From contig DAISGD010000029.1 of NCBI GenBank assembly GCA_036823295.1, positions 1 to 41,770 of the forward strand: DNA of 41,770 nt. Reading direction: 5' to 3'. The DNA comes from UBA4742 sp002403895 (GTDB taxonomy: Bacteria > Actinomycetota > Acidimicrobiia > Acidimicrobiales > Acidimicrobilacustridaceae). A program made the position numbers and the translations under genes. This document shows, in pieces, positions 40,118 through 41,770 of the stretch. The notes beneath the pieces were generated by a model. That model was not told where the DNA came from and did no database searches. It saw only the letters and a program-made list of their open reading frames with translations. Within the stretch, counting starts at the first letter, position 1, and the number at the start of each line of letters is the position of its first letter.

Positions 40118-40960
40118 GTGCGCATCCTCATCACCGGTGCCGGCGGGCAGGTCGGCCGCGAGCTGGTCGACGTGTTCGCCGACCACGACGTGGTCGCGGT
40201 CGACCATCACCGTCTCGACATCGCCGATCGCGACGCCGTTCTGGGCGCCATCACCACGTTGCGTCCCGACGTCGTGGTCAACAGCGCGGCCTGGACCGCG
40301 GTTGATGCGTGCGAGGGCGACCCGGACAAGGCGTGGGCCGTCAACGCGCTGGCCGTCCGTCACATCGCCGACGGCGCTCGCCGAGTCGGGGCCCGGGTGT
40401 GCCACCTCTCCACCGACTACGTCTTCGACGGCACCAAGTCCGAACCCTATGTCGAGTGGGACCCGCCCTCGCCGGCGTCCACATACGGGCGCTCGAAGCT
40501 GGGTGGAGAAGCCGAGCTGAGCCCCGACGACACCATCGTGCGCACGTCGTGGGTGTGTGGCTTCCACGGCGCCAACATGGTGAAGACGATCCTGCGTCTG
40601 GCCGGTGAGCACGACACGCTGAGCTTCGTTGATGACCAGCTCGGCCACCCGACTTTCGCCGAGGACCTGGCCGCCCAGATCCGCCGGCTCGTCGTCGAGC
40701 GTCGTCCCGGTCTGTTCCACGTCACCAATCAGGGGGCGGTGAGCTGGTTCGAGTTCGCCCAGGCGGTGCTGAGCGCCGCCGGACTCGACCCCGCCCGGGT
40801 CCACCCGGTGGCCACCGCCGACCTGCACCCGCCCCGCCCGGCGCCCCGCCCGGCGAACTCCGTGCTGGACAATGCCGCCCTGCGCCTGTCGGGAGTGCCC
40901 TTGGCTGACGACTTCCACGAGCCCCTGGCCCGGCTCGTCACTCGGCTGCAGGCCGGCTGA
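40118..40960 (+). CDS. rmlD: dTDP-4-dehydrorhamnose reductase
   Basis: Last step of dTDP-L-rhamnose synthesis, reducing the 4-keto group with NAD(P)H. At 280 residues it has the SDR family pattern: RILITGAGGQVGRELVDVF, then VNSAAWTAVDACEGDPDKAW, CHLSTDYVFDGTKSEPY, STYGRSKLGGEAEL with the catalytic Tyr/Lys, RTSWVCGFHGANMV, and DDQLGHPTFAEDLA. It starts with GTG behind a strong AAGGAAG site, 16 bp after rmlB. The next gene starts 2 bp after its stop, so rhamnose synthesis and transfer are probably coupled. Confidence 0.96.
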   Translation: MRILITGAGGQVGRELVDVFADHDVVAVDHHRLDIADRDAVLGAITTLRPDVVVNSAAWTAVDACEGDPDKAWAVNALAVRHIADGARRVGARVCHLSTDYVFDGTKSEPYVEWDPPSPASTYGRSKLGGEAELSPDDTIVRTSWVCGFHGANMVKTILRLAGEHDTLSFVDDQLGHPTFAEDLAAQIRRLVVERRPGLFHVTNQGAVSWFEFAQAVLSAAGLDPARVHPVATADLHPPRPAPRPANSVLDNAALRLSGVPLADDFHEPLARLVTRLQAG

Positions 40961-40962
40961 CC

Positions 40963-41770
40963 GTGGACCGGGGGACGGACTCCCCTCGGCCACGCCGAGT
41001 GCGGGTGGTAGTGGTCAACTTCAACGGCGGTGATGCCGTGCTCCGCTGCGTCGACGCCCTGGGGGCGCTGGACACCATGCACGAGGTCGAGATCGTGGTG
41101 GTCGACAACGCGTCGGGCGATGGGAGCACCGAGGCCTTGCGGGCCCGACCCGGGGTGGCGGTGTGGCCGACCGGGGAAAACTTGGGGTTCGTGGCCAACA
41201 ACCTGGCGTTGGCCGATTTGCGCGCCGTGGACTACGTCGCCCTGGTCAACAACGACGCCTTCGTCGAGTCCGACTGGTTGGATCCGTTGGTCGAGGCCTT
41301 GGAGACCGATACCCGCCTCGGCGCGGTGCAGTCCAAGATCCTGTTCGACGGGCGTCGGACGGCCGACGGTCTTGACGTGATCAACAACGTGGGCGGAGTG
41401 GTGCTGGCCGACGGCAGCGGCGCCGACCGGGGCTTCGACGAGCCCGATCGGGGGCAGTACGACCAGCCCGACGAGGTCTTCGCCTGGTGCGGGGGCGGCG
41501 TCCTGCTGCGACCGTCGTATCTGGCCGACGTGGGCCTGTTCGACGAGCGCCTGTTCCTCTACTACGAAGACACGGACCTGTCGTGGCGCGGTCGGGCCCT
41601 GGGATGGCGCTACCGACTCGAGCCGCGCTCGGTGGTGCGCCATTTGCATGCCGCCAGCTCCGGCGAGGCCAGCCCGGTGTTTCGCTATTACAACGAGCGC
41701 AACCGCTTGGTGGTGCTGGTCAAGAACGCTCCCGCGGCGTTGGCCCAGCGCGCCGCCCTGCGCCACCCGC
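40963..41770 (+). CDS. GT2-family rhamnosyltransferase-like protein (partial, runs off the window)
   Basis: The first 269 residues of a GT2 glycosyltransferase. Motifs are VRVVVVNFNGGDAVLRCVDA at the start, EIVVVDNASGDGSTEAL, TGENLGFVANNLALADL, the DxD-equivalent LVNNDAFVESDWLDPL, and the acceptor-side WCGGGVLLRPSYLADVG with LFDERLFLYYEDTDLSWRGR and LGWRYRLEPRSVVRHLHAAS. This layout is that of WbbL/RfbF-type rhamnosyltransferases. It starts with GTG 2 bp after the rmlD stop, which supports use of dTDP-rhamnose as donor. No stop is reached by the end of the window. The acceptor (cell-wall linker, polymer or lipid) is unknown. Confidence 0.88.
   Translation, partial: MDRGTDSPRPRRVRVVVVNFNGGDAVLRCVDALGALDTMHEVEIVVVDNASGDGSTEALRARPGVAVWPTGENLGFVANNLALADLRAVDYVALVNNDAFVESDWLDPLVEALETDTRLGAVQSKILFDGRRTADGLDVINNVGGVVLADGSGADRGFDEPDRGQYDQPDEVFAWCGGGVLLRPSYLADVGLFDERLFLYYEDTDLSWRGRALGWRYRLEPRSVVRHLHAASSGEASPVFRYYNERNRLVVLVKNAPAALAQRAALRHP

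Overview
The window is high-GC, gene-dense DNA that reads as an actinobacterial chromosome. Supporting signs are an F420-type luciferase-family oxidoreductase, an ECF41 sigma factor, GT39 glycosyltransferases of the actinobacterial type, DUF5666 protein, a PduO-type cobalamin adenosyltransferase and several TAnnnT boxes set for leaderless transcription. A member of class Acidimicrobiia is my best guess from overall protein character, but no rRNA or other marker proves it. Two runs of exactly 100 N (20504-20603 and 32918-33017) show that this is a scaffold with placeholder gaps, probably a draft or metagenome-derived genome. I see no rRNA, tRNA, CRISPR array, transposase, phage gene or replication origin.

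Layout. 1-12.5 kb is mostly housekeeping: cobalamin-dependent methionine synthase (minus), a SAM methyltransferase, a VOC protein, a large GT-C-like membrane protein, an LLM oxidoreductase, a TIGR03118-type protein without a normal start, the cobalamin adenosyltransferase, leucyl aminopeptidase and a PIN-domain toxin-antitoxin pair. 12.5-21.6 kb is an envelope glycosylation island organised around a divergent two-component system. The response regulator, a GT39 transferase and a DUF5666 protein run leftward. A GT2-GtrA-GtrA fusion, the histidine kinase, a 37-residue peptide and a second GT39 (broken by a gap) run rightward. 21.6-30.3 kb is mixed: a lipoprotein intradiol dioxygenase, an unknown protein, a sirtuin, an oxidoreductase-ECF41 sigma operon with a visible ECF41 promoter, an AAA+ ATPase bracketed by related AT-rich elements, a rhodanese-MoeB fusion and a polysaccharide flippase-like protein.

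30.4-37.3 kb is the most distinctive part. Three secreted proteins (an unknown lysozyme-like domain, a PGRP/amidase and a GH25 muramidase) share one C-terminal module. It consists of a linker, two cysteine-bearing units and further 45-residue repeats with Asp-rich DWNGDG loops. Two other genes, a small secreted protein and a GNAT acetyltransferase, sit between them around the second gap. 37.3 kb to the end is a dTDP-L-rhamnose operon in the order rmlA-rmlC-rmlB-rmlD, followed by a GT2 rhamnosyltransferase-like gene that runs off the window.

Taken together, the right two thirds of the window is largely about building, decorating and remodelling the cell envelope. It combines lipid-linked sugar supply, membrane glycosyl transfer, rhamnose synthesis, a flippase and a family of peptidoglycan hydrolases that share a probable wall-targeting domain.
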